A DNA stretch of 64,000 nucleotides from contig JAEWJZ010000010.1 of assembly GCA_023386315.1 (NCBI GenBank), positions 372,001 to 436,000 of the forward strand, given 5' to 3'. Positions 7,943 to 16,125 of the stretch are shown in pieces (the stretch's first letter is position 1; each line of letters begins with the position of its first letter). Both the position numbers and the translations under genes were made by a program. The DNA is from Bacillota bacterium (GTDB lineage Bacteria > Bacillota > Clostridia > Lachnospirales > Lachnospiraceae). Below the pieces are notes generated by a model, which searched no databases, was not told the origin of the DNA, and was given only the letters and a program-made list of their open reading frames with translations.

Positions 7943-8662
7943 TTATTTTATATCAAAAGGCTTTAAAAACTTATTGACCTGCATTTTCTTTCCGTGTTCC
8001 ATTACGGTAACGGGAGCATAGATCCAGCCTTCCACCTTCTCAGGGTCCACACCGGCGGCTATGAACGGCTCCGGCTCCAGGACAAACACAATGTCCTTAT
8101 CCTGTGTTTTTCCGGTTGATGCACTGGTTTCTAAATCTTTCGCCCATTCAAACATATTTCCGCCGCCAAGCTTTACTCCAAAATGGTCCATAACCCCATG
8201 ATAATTAATCAGGCTGCGGTCATTTTTTACAAGTCCTTCATATGCCGACAGGGGAGATTCGTCCGTATCCGCTAAACCGTCTTCTTTCAGCTTCATTCCC
8301 ACAGTTATGAGATCATCGCTAACGTCGTAATCTGCCGGAAGCTTTCCTGTATCAAGGCCGGCTGAGATAAAGGGGGCTGCATCTGCCTGAAGCTTCAAAT
8401 CATAACGGGAATTTTCATCGTTTCCGCTGCTCCAGGTAAAACGGACACTACCGTCAGGAGCAGTTAATGTATAGCCTTTGCCTTCCTCATCTTTCCTTAC
8501 CTGATCCGGAATTGCGTTTAATACCATTTCATAGGACTGTACAGACTTTTTACCAATTACATCAGTGCTGCCTCCGGCACTTTCCACTGCCAGAAATACA
8601 ATTCCTGCAACCACCAGCACACCAGCGGCTATTGCTGTCATTACTTTCTTATCTTTTAACAT
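7943..8662 (-). CDS. Membrane-anchored extracytoplasmic protein in copper operon
   Basis: 239 residues: a short basic N-terminus, one hydrophobic anchor (about 9-27, no lipobox cysteine), then a soluble extracytoplasmic domain. Two segments look like internal repeats: APFISAGLDTGKLP (about 98) and EPFIAAGVDPEKVEG (about 205), each followed by a beta-rich stretch. I do not recognise the family. No CXXC or Met-rich copper motif is present. It sits 6 nt after copA and about 23 nt before copZ, so it belongs to the copper operon and could act in extracellular metal handling; this is inference from context. Confidence 0.8.
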   Translation of the reverse strand: MLKDKKVMTAIAAGVLVVAGIVFLAVESAGGSTDVIGKKSVQSYEMVLNAIPDQVRKDEEGKGYTLTAPDGSVRFTWSSGNDENSRYDLKLQADAAPFISAGLDTGKLPADYDVSDDLITVGMKLKEDGLADTDESPLSAYEGLVKNDRSLINYHGVMDHFGVKLGGGNMFEWAKDLETSASTGKTQDKDIVFVLEPEPFIAAGVDPEKVEGWIYAPVTVMEHGKKMQVNKFLKPFDIK

Positions 8663-8668
8663 GTATTG

Positions 8669-11149
8669 TCACCTCTTTCCTGTCTCAGGCTTAAACCTCT
8701 TTAACCGCAGCGCATTGGTGAGTACGGATACAGAGCTTAAGCTCATGGCAGCCGCTGCAAAAATGGGGTTTAACAGGGGGCCGTTAAATAACAGATGTAA
8801 AACTCCTGCTGCAATGGGGATTCCAATTACATTATAACCGAATGCCCAGAAGAGATTTTGCTTAATATTGCGGATGGTGTGTTTGCTTAAATTAATCGCT
8901 GTAGGCACATCCATCAGATCGGAACGCATAAGAACAATATCTGCAGATTCCATGGCTACATCGGTACCGGAACCAATGGCGATTCCAATATCAGCCTGTG
9001 CAAGCGCAGGTGCATCGTTGATTCCATCTCCTACCATGGCCACCTTCCGGTTCTCTGACTGAAGCTTTTTCACCTCATTGGATTTATCCTGTGGAAGAAC
9101 CTCAGCCAGAACTCGGTCAATGCCCACCTGTTTTGCAATAGCTGATGCTGTCTTCTTATTATCACCGGTGATCATCGCAACTTCAATTCCCATCTTATGA
9201 AGACGTTCAATAGCTGCACGGCTGGATTCCTTCACCACATCAGCAACCGCTACAATTCCTGCCAGTTCACCGTCTATGGCCACATACATAGGAGTTTTTC
9301 CTTCTTCTGCCAGCTTATCTGAAATCTCTTCCATGCCTGCCAGGGAAATATTCTGCTCATCCATCAGCTTTCTGTTTCCTGCAAGAATTTCCTCTCCTTC
9401 CAGACGGGCTTTAATTCCGCGTCCGGTGAGGGAATCAAACTGCTCTGCCTCCAAAAGGGAAAGTCCCGATTCCTTTGCTCCAAGAACAATTGCCTGACCC
9501 AGTGGATGCTCGGAACCTCTCTCAGCCGATGCCGTAAGCTGTAAGAGACGGTCTTTTGAAATACTTCCTGCCGGAAGTACGTCTGTCACTTTTGGTTTTC
9601 CTTCCGTTATCGTTCCTGTTTTATCAAATACGATGGTATTTATTTTGTGTGCGGTTTCCAAAGCTTCTCCGCCCTTAATTAAGATTCCGTTTTCCGCTCC
9701 TTTTCCTGTACCTACCATAATTGCAGTCGGTGTAGCAAGCCCCAGAGCACAGGGACAGGCGATAACAAGTACCGAAATAAAGATGGTAAGTGCAAATTTT
9801 AAATCTCCGCCTGTACCGATGTACCAGCCGATTCCGGCGAGAAGGGCAATCACACAGACCACCGGCACAAAATATCCGGAGACAATGTCCGCCATCTGCG
9901 CAATAGGAGCTTTTGATCCCTGTGCATCCTCTACCAGCTTAATGATCTGGGCAAGAGCCGTATCGCTTCCTATTTTTTCAGCTTTAAACTGGATTACACC
10001 AGTAGTATTGATAGATGCCGCATAAACCGGATCTCCTTCTTTTTTGTCCACCGGCATACTTTCACCGGTGAGCATAGATTCATCAATGGCAGTGTGACCG
10101 CCTGTAACAGTTCCATCTACGGGAATCTTATCGCCTGGCTTTACCAGAATTACATCGCCGATTACCACTTCATCAATGGGAATTTCCTTTTCCTGCCCAT
10201 TTTCTAAAATTACCGCCGTTTTAGGGGCCAGACCCATAAGCTTTTTAATGGCCTCACTGGTTCTTCCTTTGGATACAGCCTCTAATGTCTTGCCAAGCAT
10301 GATCAATGTGATAATTACGCCTGCTGTTTCATAATAAAGAGAATCTACTGCCATAAAATGTCCGGCTGCGATCTGAAATGTATTATAAATGCTGTATAAA
10401 ACAGCTGCTGTTGTTCCGATTGCAATGAGTGAGTCCATATTGGGACTTTTCTGAAACAGCGCCTTAAAGCCAATGGTATAAAACTTATATCCAACTCCGA
10501 TGACCGGTGCTACTAATATCAATTCAACCAGGGCATATAAAAGCGGATAGTTCATAGGTTCAAGAGCGGCTGGGAACGGAAGACGGATAAAGCTGATCAT
10601 CGGTGCCATTGCTATATATAACAAAGGAAGGGAGAATACGGCAGAAATTGTAAATTTCGTCCACAGTGTTTTAATCTCTCTCTGTTTTCTGGCTCTGTCT
10701 TCATCTGCTGCATCTGCTTTATTCACTTCCAGTGCCTGATATCCTGCTTTTTCAATGGCGCTTTTAATGGCGGACAGTCTTACTTTTCCCGGATCATAGG
10801 CAACCGTAGCCTTTTCTGTAGCAAAATTCACAGATGAGCTTTCCACACCCTCCAGTTTTCCAATGGCTTTTTCCACACGTCTTGCACAAGCCGCACAGGT
10901 CATACCGCCAATGGGAATCGTGACATCGGAATTCTTCGGTTTTTCTGCCACTTCATAACCTATTTTAGCAACCGCTGTCTTAATATCAGATAAATTCAGA
11001 CTGTTGCTGTCGTATTCTACAAAAAGCTTTTCGCTGGCAAGGTTTACAGAAGCCTGATTGATCCCTGACAGCTTTTTTACTGTTTTTTCTATTCTTTGTG
11101 CACATGCTGCGCATGTCATACCTCTTATATCTAAAGTTTGATTTTCCAT
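8669..11149 (-). CDS. copA: Copper-exporting P-type ATPase CopA
   Basis: 826-residue P1B-type ATPase with two N-terminal HMA domains (each with GMTCAAC), eight predicted membrane helices, the transport motif ACPCALG (near 460), phosphorylation motif DKTGT (near 509), hinge GDGINDAP (near 708) and a C-terminal MSLSSVSV helix typical of Cu(I) ATPases. It exports Cu(I) from the cytoplasm. A GTG three codons upstream overlaps the ribosome site, so the ATG at 11149, 6 nt after AGAGGTG, is the likely start. It leads a copper operon and is divergent from an HxlR regulator. Confidence 0.96.
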   Translation of the reverse strand: MENQTLDIRGMTCAACAQRIEKTVKKLSGINQASVNLASEKLFVEYDSNSLNLSDIKTAVAKIGYEVAEKPKNSDVTIPIGGMTCAACARRVEKAIGKLEGVESSSVNFATEKATVAYDPGKVRLSAIKSAIEKAGYQALEVNKADAADEDRARKQREIKTLWTKFTISAVFSLPLLYIAMAPMISFIRLPFPAALEPMNYPLLYALVELILVAPVIGVGYKFYTIGFKALFQKSPNMDSLIAIGTTAAVLYSIYNTFQIAAGHFMAVDSLYYETAGVIITLIMLGKTLEAVSKGRTSEAIKKLMGLAPKTAVILENGQEKEIPIDEVVIGDVILVKPGDKIPVDGTVTGGHTAIDESMLTGESMPVDKKEGDPVYAASINTTGVIQFKAEKIGSDTALAQIIKLVEDAQGSKAPIAQMADIVSGYFVPVVCVIALLAGIGWYIGTGGDLKFALTIFISVLVIACPCALGLATPTAIMVGTGKGAENGILIKGGEALETAHKINTIVFDKTGTITEGKPKVTDVLPAGSISKDRLLQLTASAERGSEHPLGQAIVLGAKESGLSLLEAEQFDSLTGRGIKARLEGEEILAGNRKLMDEQNISLAGMEEISDKLAEEGKTPMYVAIDGELAGIVAVADVVKESSRAAIERLHKMGIEVAMITGDNKKTASAIAKQVGIDRVLAEVLPQDKSNEVKKLQSENRKVAMVGDGINDAPALAQADIGIAIGSGTDVAMESADIVLMRSDLMDVPTAINLSKHTIRNIKQNLFWAFGYNVIGIPIAAGVLHLLFNGPLLNPIFAAAAMSLSSVSVLTNALRLKRFKPETGKR

Positions 11150-11158
11150 TTCTTTCAC

Positions 11159-11290
11159 CTCTTTTAATTGGCTGACGCCTCTTGAAGTTTTCGAGTACTC
11201 ATGGTATTATTATGTCAGATATCGCAAATATTGCAAGTATGCACTTTTTAGTGATATAGTACCTAAAATGATACTAAAGGAGGAAACACC
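11159..11290. promoter_or_regulatory. Divergent copA / HxlR promoter region
   Basis: TTGCAA at 11231-11236 is its own complement and can serve as -35 for both directions: plus TATAGT lies 18 bp away and a minus TAATAA-like box lies 18 bp away. Candidate operators are an inverted repeat TAGTA-N10-TACTA (11257-11276) just before the HxlR ribosome site, GCAA-ATA-TTGC (11224-11234) over the -35, and the palindrome GAGTACTC (11193-11200) on the copA side. Confidence 0.5.
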
Positions 11291-11653
11291 ATGCCCCCAA
11301 TCCATTGCGCCGGTTACAACTGTCCCGTAGATGCGACCTTAGATATGATCGGAGGAAAATACAAGGCTCTGATCCTATGGCATCTCATCGACCATACTTT
11401 AAGATTTGGAGAATTGCGCAAACTTATACCTCAGGCTACACCTAAAATGCTGACCCAGCAGTTAAGAGAACTGGAAGATAATAATTTAATTGTCCGGACC
11501 GTTTATCCTGTGGTTCCTCCAAAGGTGGAATACACACTGTCAGACCTTGGAAAAAGCATACGCCCCATCTTAGAGGCCATGTATAAATGGGGAGCAGATT
11601 ACCTAAACCAAAATGGTCTGATCGTAAACTGCTCCATGAAATGTCCTGATTAA
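11291..11653 (+). CDS. HxlR-family winged-helix regulator (putative copper-operon regulator)
   Basis: 120 residues with the HxlR pattern: CPVDATLDMIGGKYKALILW, then LRKLIPQATPKMLTQQLREL as recognition helix and VPPKVEYTLSDLG wing. HxlR proteins bind as dimers to short palindromes; some (YodB, CatR) are thiol redox switches. Cysteines are at both ends: C6 and C11, and C-x3-C in the last eight residues (NCSMKCPD), which could sense metal or electrophiles. It is divergent from copA, with no CsoR or CopY in the window, so it may be the copper regulator. It ends 1 nt before the convergent DUF2318 gene. Confidence 0.88.
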   Translation: MPPIHCAGYNCPVDATLDMIGGKYKALILWHLIDHTLRFGELRKLIPQATPKMLTQQLRELEDNNLIVRTVYPVVPPKVEYTLSDLGKSIRPILEAMYKWGADYLNQNGLIVNCSMKCPD

Positions 11654-11654
11654 A

Positions 11655-12194
11655 TTAGTAAGATTTTTTCCAGTTTGCAAATATCTGCCTGGACTCCTTT
11701 AAAAAGTCAGAAGAGATCGTGATGGATTCGTCAGTCACGGTCTTATTCTGATCGAATATAGGCCATGGATTACAGCCACCCGCTTCCACTTCAACCTGGC
11801 TCATAGGGAACCTGTTACCGCAGTTCTGGCATACCAGCTCGTCCCCATCCTGTTTATAGTATCCCCTTCCTGAATCATAGCATACCTGACATGTATTAAA
11901 TGCAGTCCGTATGGTTCCATCAGGCGCTTTTACAGCCAGAACCTCCATTTTTGTACCATCTGCTTCTACGGGGTAAAAGGTAACTTTGTCGGAGATCTCA
12001 GATACCGGTATTACAAGATCTGCTGCCTGTATACTACCACTCTCTTTCGCCGTCTTTGAAGATTCGGTTTCCTGTGTTTTAGTCCCTGTATTGAAGCTGC
12101 AGGCAGTCAGCACAAATACGGTCAGCACCGCGGCTGCAGCTGTCTTAACTGCAGATACACCTTTTCTTTCATTTCCTTTTCTGTTCTGTTTCAT
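11655..12194 (-). CDS. DUF2318-type metal-binding lipoprotein
   Basis: 179 residues with a lipoprotein signal (basic start, hydrophobic stretch, lipobox LTAC near residue 32). The mature domain carries CQVCYDSGRGYY and CQNCGNRF, two CXXC pairs typical of DUF2318, which occurs with iron or copper uptake systems and may bind a metal or cofactor outside the membrane. The preceding gene of the operon encodes an HMA-SafE-cupredoxin fusion, supporting a role in extracytoplasmic metal handling. Its start overlaps the tail of a predicted 41-codon membrane ORF. Confidence 0.85.
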   Translation of the reverse strand: MKQNRKGNERKGVSAVKTAAAAVLTVFVLTACSFNTGTKTQETESSKTAKESGSIQAADLVIPVSEISDKVTFYPVEADGTKMEVLAVKAPDGTIRTAFNTCQVCYDSGRGYYKQDGDELVCQNCGNRFPMSQVEVEAGGCNPWPIFDQNKTVTDESITISSDFLKESRQIFANWKKSY

Positions 12195-12294
12195 CTTTAT
12201 TCTCCTTTTTTTCCGTTATTCTCATAAAAAATAATCCTGCTATCAGAGCCGCTGCCGGCAGTATGCAATGCCAGTGACTATATAATAATTCCAT
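12169..12294 (-). CDS. Predicted 41-residue single-pass membrane protein
   Basis: Short ORF starting MELLYSHWHCILPAAALIAG with one hydrophobic helix (about 10-24) and a highly charged tail rich in Lys and Glu. It has a good ribosome site (AAAGGAG, 7 nt before ATG) and fills the gap between the fusion transporter and the DUF2318 gene, overlapping the latter's start by 26 nt, which suggests coupling. The His/Cys-containing start could touch metal, but no family is recognised. Being very short, it needs conservation evidence. Confidence 0.5.
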   Translation of the reverse strand: MELLYSHWHCILPAAALIAGLFFMRITEKKENKDETEQKRK

Positions 12295-12329
12295 AAACCG
12301 TTCTCCTTTCCCATCATATCAGAAATCAA

Positions 12330-14201
12330 TTATCCGCAGCACGATCCCCCGGAACCCTGAAACGTATCCTCAGGCCAGATCATAGTCTGAAATTTACTCA
12401 CTTCATCTTTCACTGCATTTAAATCAACGTTTTCCAAATCATCCACTACCTTTATATAACCATAAAAGGAATTGTCTCCTGTTGAAAAATCGAAGCTCTT
12501 TTCCGGTATAAAATACAGGGTATTTTCTCCCTTTTCCAGATACAGTTCAGTAAAAAAATCAGGGATCAGAAGATTTGTACCATAGTCGATATCCGACCGG
12601 TTATCAATAAATGTCCACTCTGTGTCCACACCGGCTTTCACCACCGCAACCGCAGGCTTAAATCCCTGGTCGGTCAGTTCCAGTGTAATTTTCTGAACGG
12701 GTTTTCCATTGTCATCCGTTGATTCCTGAGCAAGTACCACATCGTCAACCGGTATGGTGTAGCCGGCTGGAACCGGTTTTTGAGGCGCATATTCTTTTAA
12801 CACCCCCTGGCTATCCTGTTGCTGGCCGCCATCTGTCTCTCCCTCTTTCGAAACATTAATAGACCCCCGTATCATACCCATCCAGCAGCTGTATGGGATC
12901 TTTCCTGTTTTGTCCGGCGTAAATTCCACCACGTTTTCTCCTGTATGAAATGAGTACTCGATACCGTATTCCCGTATGATCATCCGGTTATTACAGCCGT
13001 TTATACTTCCTGCCGGCGCGTCAATGATCCATTTTACCGGAATCCCTGCCTGGACCTTAATATTGGGATACCGTCCCGGACTTAAGGTGCTGTTGATCAC
13101 CTGAACGCCGTCTTCGATTTTTATCTCACCGGAACCTTCCTGTTTGTTCCCACTGCTGCTTTCTAATCCAGGCAGGAAAGAAGAAGGACTGATTCCTGCT
13201 AAACTGATTCCCTGGGTAAACATGGATAGCCCCAGTACCACCACCAAAACCGCACCTGCAGTCATGACTCTGTTTGAAAATTTCTTTGAAAGAACCGTTG
13301 ACAAGGCCCCCAGAAAGAACATCAGAGGGACTGTACCAAGGCTGAATAAAAACATGGAAAGCGCACCGGAAAACGGATTTCCGGTTGACAGAGCATAGAT
13401 CTGCATTGCCTGAAGAGGTCCGCAGGGCATAAGCCCATTTAACAGACCTACAAAAAACGGACTGCTGCTTTTTGATTTTTCTTTCTGAATTTTTACCGCA
13501 ATAAATTTTGGCATCCTGGGGTTTAGTCTGCGGAGCCAGGGGAAAATCCCCAGCATGTTGATTCCCATAATTACCATAAAAATTCCTGCCGCCAGCTTCA
13601 AAACACCCTGGAAGGTATTGGAAAAGGTCACTGCCGCTCCAATCCCTCCTGCCAGAAAGCCTACCGCGGTATAAGAAATAACGCGCCCCAGGTTATAAAG
13701 AAATGCAGGCCGCAGGGTTGCAATCCGTCCCTGGATTAACTCAGCCTGTCCGCCTTTCGGTATGCACTGGGAAAGGTTAATGCCGCCGCACATTGCCACA
13801 CAGTGAACGGAGGTAATGAGGCCGATGATAAAGAGCATCCCGTATCCCATTGTTTCATCAGCCAGCTGACTGGGAACCAGGAGGTTTAACAGACCGGATT
13901 GTTCTAAAAGCATATACAGGGACGCAATGATGATTAAAATTCCCACTGTTCTGTTCGTATCTTTTCTTTCCTGTCCCTGATCAGGTAACACACTGTATCC
14001 CAGATTCTCAATAATTCCTGTTATACTCTGACAGGAAATAATATCCGTATCAAAAGTTACCAGAGCAGTTCCGGTATTATAGCTCACCTCCGCTTTTTCA
14101 ATTCCAGCTGTATTACGTAATTTTTTTTCAATTTTATTCTGGCAGCTGATACATGTCATACCACCGATACGCAGTTTTTTCGTTCTGACTGCTGTTCCCA
14201 T
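12330..14201 (-). CDS. HMA-SafE/TauE-cupredoxin fusion membrane protein
   Basis: 624 residues. Order: an HMA domain with GMTCISC (C17, C20), a linker, a six-helix SafE/UreH-like transporter domain (about 85-340; CVAMCGGI near the start, GLMPCGPLQ in the second half), then two cupredoxin-like beta domains (about 370-470 with NGCN and PYSCWMGM; about 495-610) and a C-terminal SCCG. SafE-type proteins are linked to copper or heavy-metal delivery for cofactor assembly. The ATG at 14201 has a GGAGG site; upstream in-frame codons do not. The domain combination suggests transfer of a metal across the membrane to an outside acceptor, perhaps the DUF2318 lipoprotein. Confidence 0.88.
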   Translation of the reverse strand: MGTAVRTKKLRIGGMTCISCQNKIEKKLRNTAGIEKAEVSYNTGTALVTFDTDIISCQSITGIIENLGYSVLPDQGQERKDTNRTVGILIIIASLYMLLEQSGLLNLLVPSQLADETMGYGMLFIIGLITSVHCVAMCGGINLSQCIPKGGQAELIQGRIATLRPAFLYNLGRVISYTAVGFLAGGIGAAVTFSNTFQGVLKLAAGIFMVIMGINMLGIFPWLRRLNPRMPKFIAVKIQKEKSKSSSPFFVGLLNGLMPCGPLQAMQIYALSTGNPFSGALSMFLFSLGTVPLMFFLGALSTVLSKKFSNRVMTAGAVLVVVLGLSMFTQGISLAGISPSSFLPGLESSSGNKQEGSGEIKIEDGVQVINSTLSPGRYPNIKVQAGIPVKWIIDAPAGSINGCNNRMIIREYGIEYSFHTGENVVEFTPDKTGKIPYSCWMGMIRGSINVSKEGETDGGQQQDSQGVLKEYAPQKPVPAGYTIPVDDVVLAQESTDDNGKPVQKITLELTDQGFKPAVAVVKAGVDTEWTFIDNRSDIDYGTNLLIPDFFTELYLEKGENTLYFIPEKSFDFSTGDNSFYGYIKVVDDLENVDLNAVKDEVSKFQTMIWPEDTFQGSGGSCCG

Positions 14202-14280
14202 TACGCATCCTCCTTTTTCATTTCTGTATAGAAGAATAACAGGACCATATGTAAAAGTTGTGTAGATGGTTTCCGGACAC

Positions 14281-14324
14281 AAAAAAAACACGCATATCTC
14301 ATGCTGTCAAATGAGATACACGTG
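14281..14324 (-). terminator. Rho-independent terminator of the shikimate kinase fusion gene
   Basis: A 14-bp stem with two G-U pairs (14289-14302 with 14311-14324) and an 8-nt loop, followed on the minus strand by eight T residues, 27 bp past the gene's stop codon. Confidence 0.9.
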
Positions 14325-14351
14325 CCGGGAGACCAGTGTTTTATATAAGTA

Positions 14352-15140
14352 TTACACAGCTGATTCCAGTTTCATGAGTGACTGAATCAGTTCCTCACAG
14401 ATGTCCACAATATTTTTACCGTCTGTTTCTATAATAATATCAGCCGCACTCTTATAAAGGCTGGCCCGTCTCTCCATCAGTCCCTTTATATATTCCACAT
14501 TCATGTTTCCATTTAAGATAGGGCGCTCATCACTGTCCTTTACCCTCTCTAATATGGTTTCGGGGCTGGCTGTTAAAAGCACTATTCTGCTGTTTTTCTT
14601 TAAATTCTTCACATTCTCTTCCCTGATTACCGCACCCCCTCCGCAGGAGATGATGGTCTGTCTGCAGTCCTTTAAGCTGTTGATGGCGCTGCTCTCACAG
14701 TTACGGAAATACTCCTCTCCGTACTTGGCAAAGATATCCTTAATGGGCATCTTCTGATCTTCCACGATTCTTGTGTCCACATCCACTTCATTCATAGCCA
14801 GCATATCTTTTAAATATCTGGACACTGTACTTTTGCCTGCTCCCATAAAACCAATCAGGGCAATGTTATAATGAAACAGGCTCCTGCTTTGTATACGTTT
14901 ACTCTCTTCCACAATCTGACGGAAAATTCCAAGGAGTTCCTCTTTATAATCATGTTCACCGATTGCCCGGTTCACAGTCTCCTGCTGAGCTTCTTCCTGC
15001 TCCGGCTGAAATATGGGAAGTCCAGATGCTTTCTTGTATTCTATGATCTCCCCCATGCAGGATAGCCGTTTCATTAAAAGTTCCAGAATCTGAAGATCAT
15101 ATTGATTCAGATCTTTTCTAATTTCTTTCAGTTCTCTCAT
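14352..15140 (-). CDS. Chorismate mutase - shikimate kinase fusion
   Basis: 262 residues. The N-terminal AroQ-type chorismate mutase (about 1-85; LKEIRKDLNQYDLQILELLMKR, later EYKKASGLPIF) makes prephenate from chorismate. The C-terminal shikimate kinase (about 92-262) has the Walker A GFMGAGKST, DVDTRIVE, CGGGAV and the ERPIL lid region; it makes shikimate 3-phosphate. Both act in aromatic amino acid synthesis but at non-adjacent steps. The gene stands alone, followed by a strong terminator; shikimate dehydrogenase is encoded separately at 31848. Confidence 0.93.
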   Translation of the reverse strand: MRELKEIRKDLNQYDLQILELLMKRLSCMGEIIEYKKASGLPIFQPEQEEAQQETVNRAIGEHDYKEELLGIFRQIVEESKRIQSRSLFHYNIALIGFMGAGKSTVSRYLKDMLAMNEVDVDTRIVEDQKMPIKDIFAKYGEEYFRNCESSAINSLKDCRQTIISCGGGAVIREENVKNLKKNSRIVLLTASPETILERVKDSDERPILNGNMNVEYIKGLMERRASLYKSAADIIIETDGKNIVDICEELIQSLMKLESAV

Positions 15141-15217
15141 TATGCTTCTCCCTAAAATATCCGTTAGTATAATTTTTTACATTATACATACAGCTATGGG
15201 GTATTGTAAAGCAATTC

Positions 15218-15556
15218 TTACGCCTTTTCTTCAAGAAAATGAATATATTCATCTCCCCATTCTCCCAGTGCAATCAGGACTTTGTCAAATTTATCGCCGA
15301 TTTCACTTAAGGAGTATTCCACCTTTGGCGGAATCTGGGAATATTCTTTTCTTGCAATAAGTCCCTCTTCTTCCAGAGATTTCAACTGTCTGGAAAGTGT
15401 GGTATGGGTAATCTCCTCCGGCATCATCCGCTTCAGTTCATTAAACCGCACCGGCCCATCCTTTAATAAATAAAGGAGATATATGGACCATTTACCGGAA
15501 AGGACTTTTTGAGAGGTAACGTAAGGACATATACCAAATAAATCTTTTTTATCCAT
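15218..15556 (-). CDS. HxlR-family winged-helix regulator
   Basis: 112 residues; FGICPYVTSQKVLSGKWSIYLLYLL, LKRMMPEEITHTTLSRQLKSL and IPPKVEYSLSEIG mark HxlR family. The single cysteine near the N-terminus (CPYV, about residue 10) matches the redox-active Cys position of YodB/CatR-type sensors. The ATG at 15556 has GGAGG 8 nt upstream; upstream in-frame ATGs overlap the operator and lack a ribosome site. It is divergent from a flavin-dependent pyridoxamine oxidase-like gene that it probably represses, a common arrangement for quinone or electrophile defence. Confidence 0.9.
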   Translation of the reverse strand: MDKKDLFGICPYVTSQKVLSGKWSIYLLYLLKDGPVRFNELKRMMPEEITHTTLSRQLKSLEEEGLIARKEYSQIPPKVEYSLSEIGDKFDKVLIALGEWGDEYIHFLEEKA

Positions 15557-15569
15557 ATAGGTATCCTCC

Positions 15570-15638
15570 ATGATACTAGGTATCATAAAATATCGTAGTT
15601 TACAAATATATCATACTCGATATAATAATCTTGTAAAC
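15570..15638. promoter_or_regulatory. Overlapping antiparallel promoters and HxlR operator
   Basis: Plus promoter: TTTACA (15599-15604), 16 bp, TATAAT (15621-15626). Minus promoter: TTTACA (complement of 15632-15637), 16 bp, TATGAT (complement of 15610-15615). The two -35 boxes form an inverted repeat GTTTACAA / TTGTAAAC. The 7-3-7 palindrome ATGATAC-TAG-GTATCAT (15570-15586) lies downstream of the minus start and is the likely HxlR operator. Confidence 0.7.
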
Positions 15639-15674
15639 AAATTATATCATGGATACCTGAAAGGAGCAAGAGCG

Positions 15675-16070
15675 ATGAACGAAATCCTCAATTACTTAAA
15701 AGAATGCGGTACATTTTATTTAGCAACCACTGAGGGAGATCAGCCCCGTGTACGTCCCTTTGGTGCTGTATGTGAATTTGAAGGAAGGCTTTACATCTCA
15801 ACCAACAACCAGAAAAAAGTATTCGATCAGATGAAAAAAAATCCTAAAATTGAAATTTCCGCTATGAATAAGGGAACATGGATCAGACTGGAAGCCGAAG
15901 CTGTATGGGATGACCGCAGGGAAGCACGTGCTGCCATGATGGCAGACAACGAGGCTGCTCTCAGCCGTATGTATTCCGTTGACGACGGTATTTTTGCAGT
16001 TTTATATTTAAAGAATGCAACTGCAACAATTTTCTCCTTCACTTCTGAGCCAAAAGTTGTTACATTCTAA
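15675..16070 (+). CDS. Pyridoxamine 5'-phosphate oxidase-family flavoprotein
   Basis: 131 residues with the split-barrel FMN-binding fold: LKECGTFYLATTEGDQPRVRPFG at the start, then GRLYISTNNQKKVFDQMKKNP and a central IEISAMNKGTWIRLE strand. Small single-domain members are usually FMN or F420 reductases, or NimA-like nitro-reducing enzymes, rather than true PdxH. The start follows AAAGGAG at 15660. Its promoter overlaps that of the divergent HxlR gene, so expression is probably induced by the HxlR effector. A hairpin at 16082-16107 follows. Confidence 0.9.
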   Translation: MNEILNYLKECGTFYLATTEGDQPRVRPFGAVCEFEGRLYISTNNQKKVFDQMKKNPKIEISAMNKGTWIRLEAEAVWDDRREARAAMMADNEAALSRMYSVDDGIFAVLYLKNATATIFSFTSEPKVVTF

Positions 16071-16081
16071 ATCATAACGGA

Positions 16082-16107
16082 AAACGGCAGCTGATAAACT
16101 GCCGTTT
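16082..16107. terminator. Terminator hairpin between convergent genes
   Basis: AAACGGCAG and CTGCCGTTT form a 9-bp stem with an 8-nt loop. The minus side continues TTTTCCGTT, so it mainly suits the chemoreceptor gene; it may also serve the plus-strand flavoprotein gene. Confidence 0.6.
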
Positions 16108-16125
16108 CCTCAAAAAATTCTTCTG

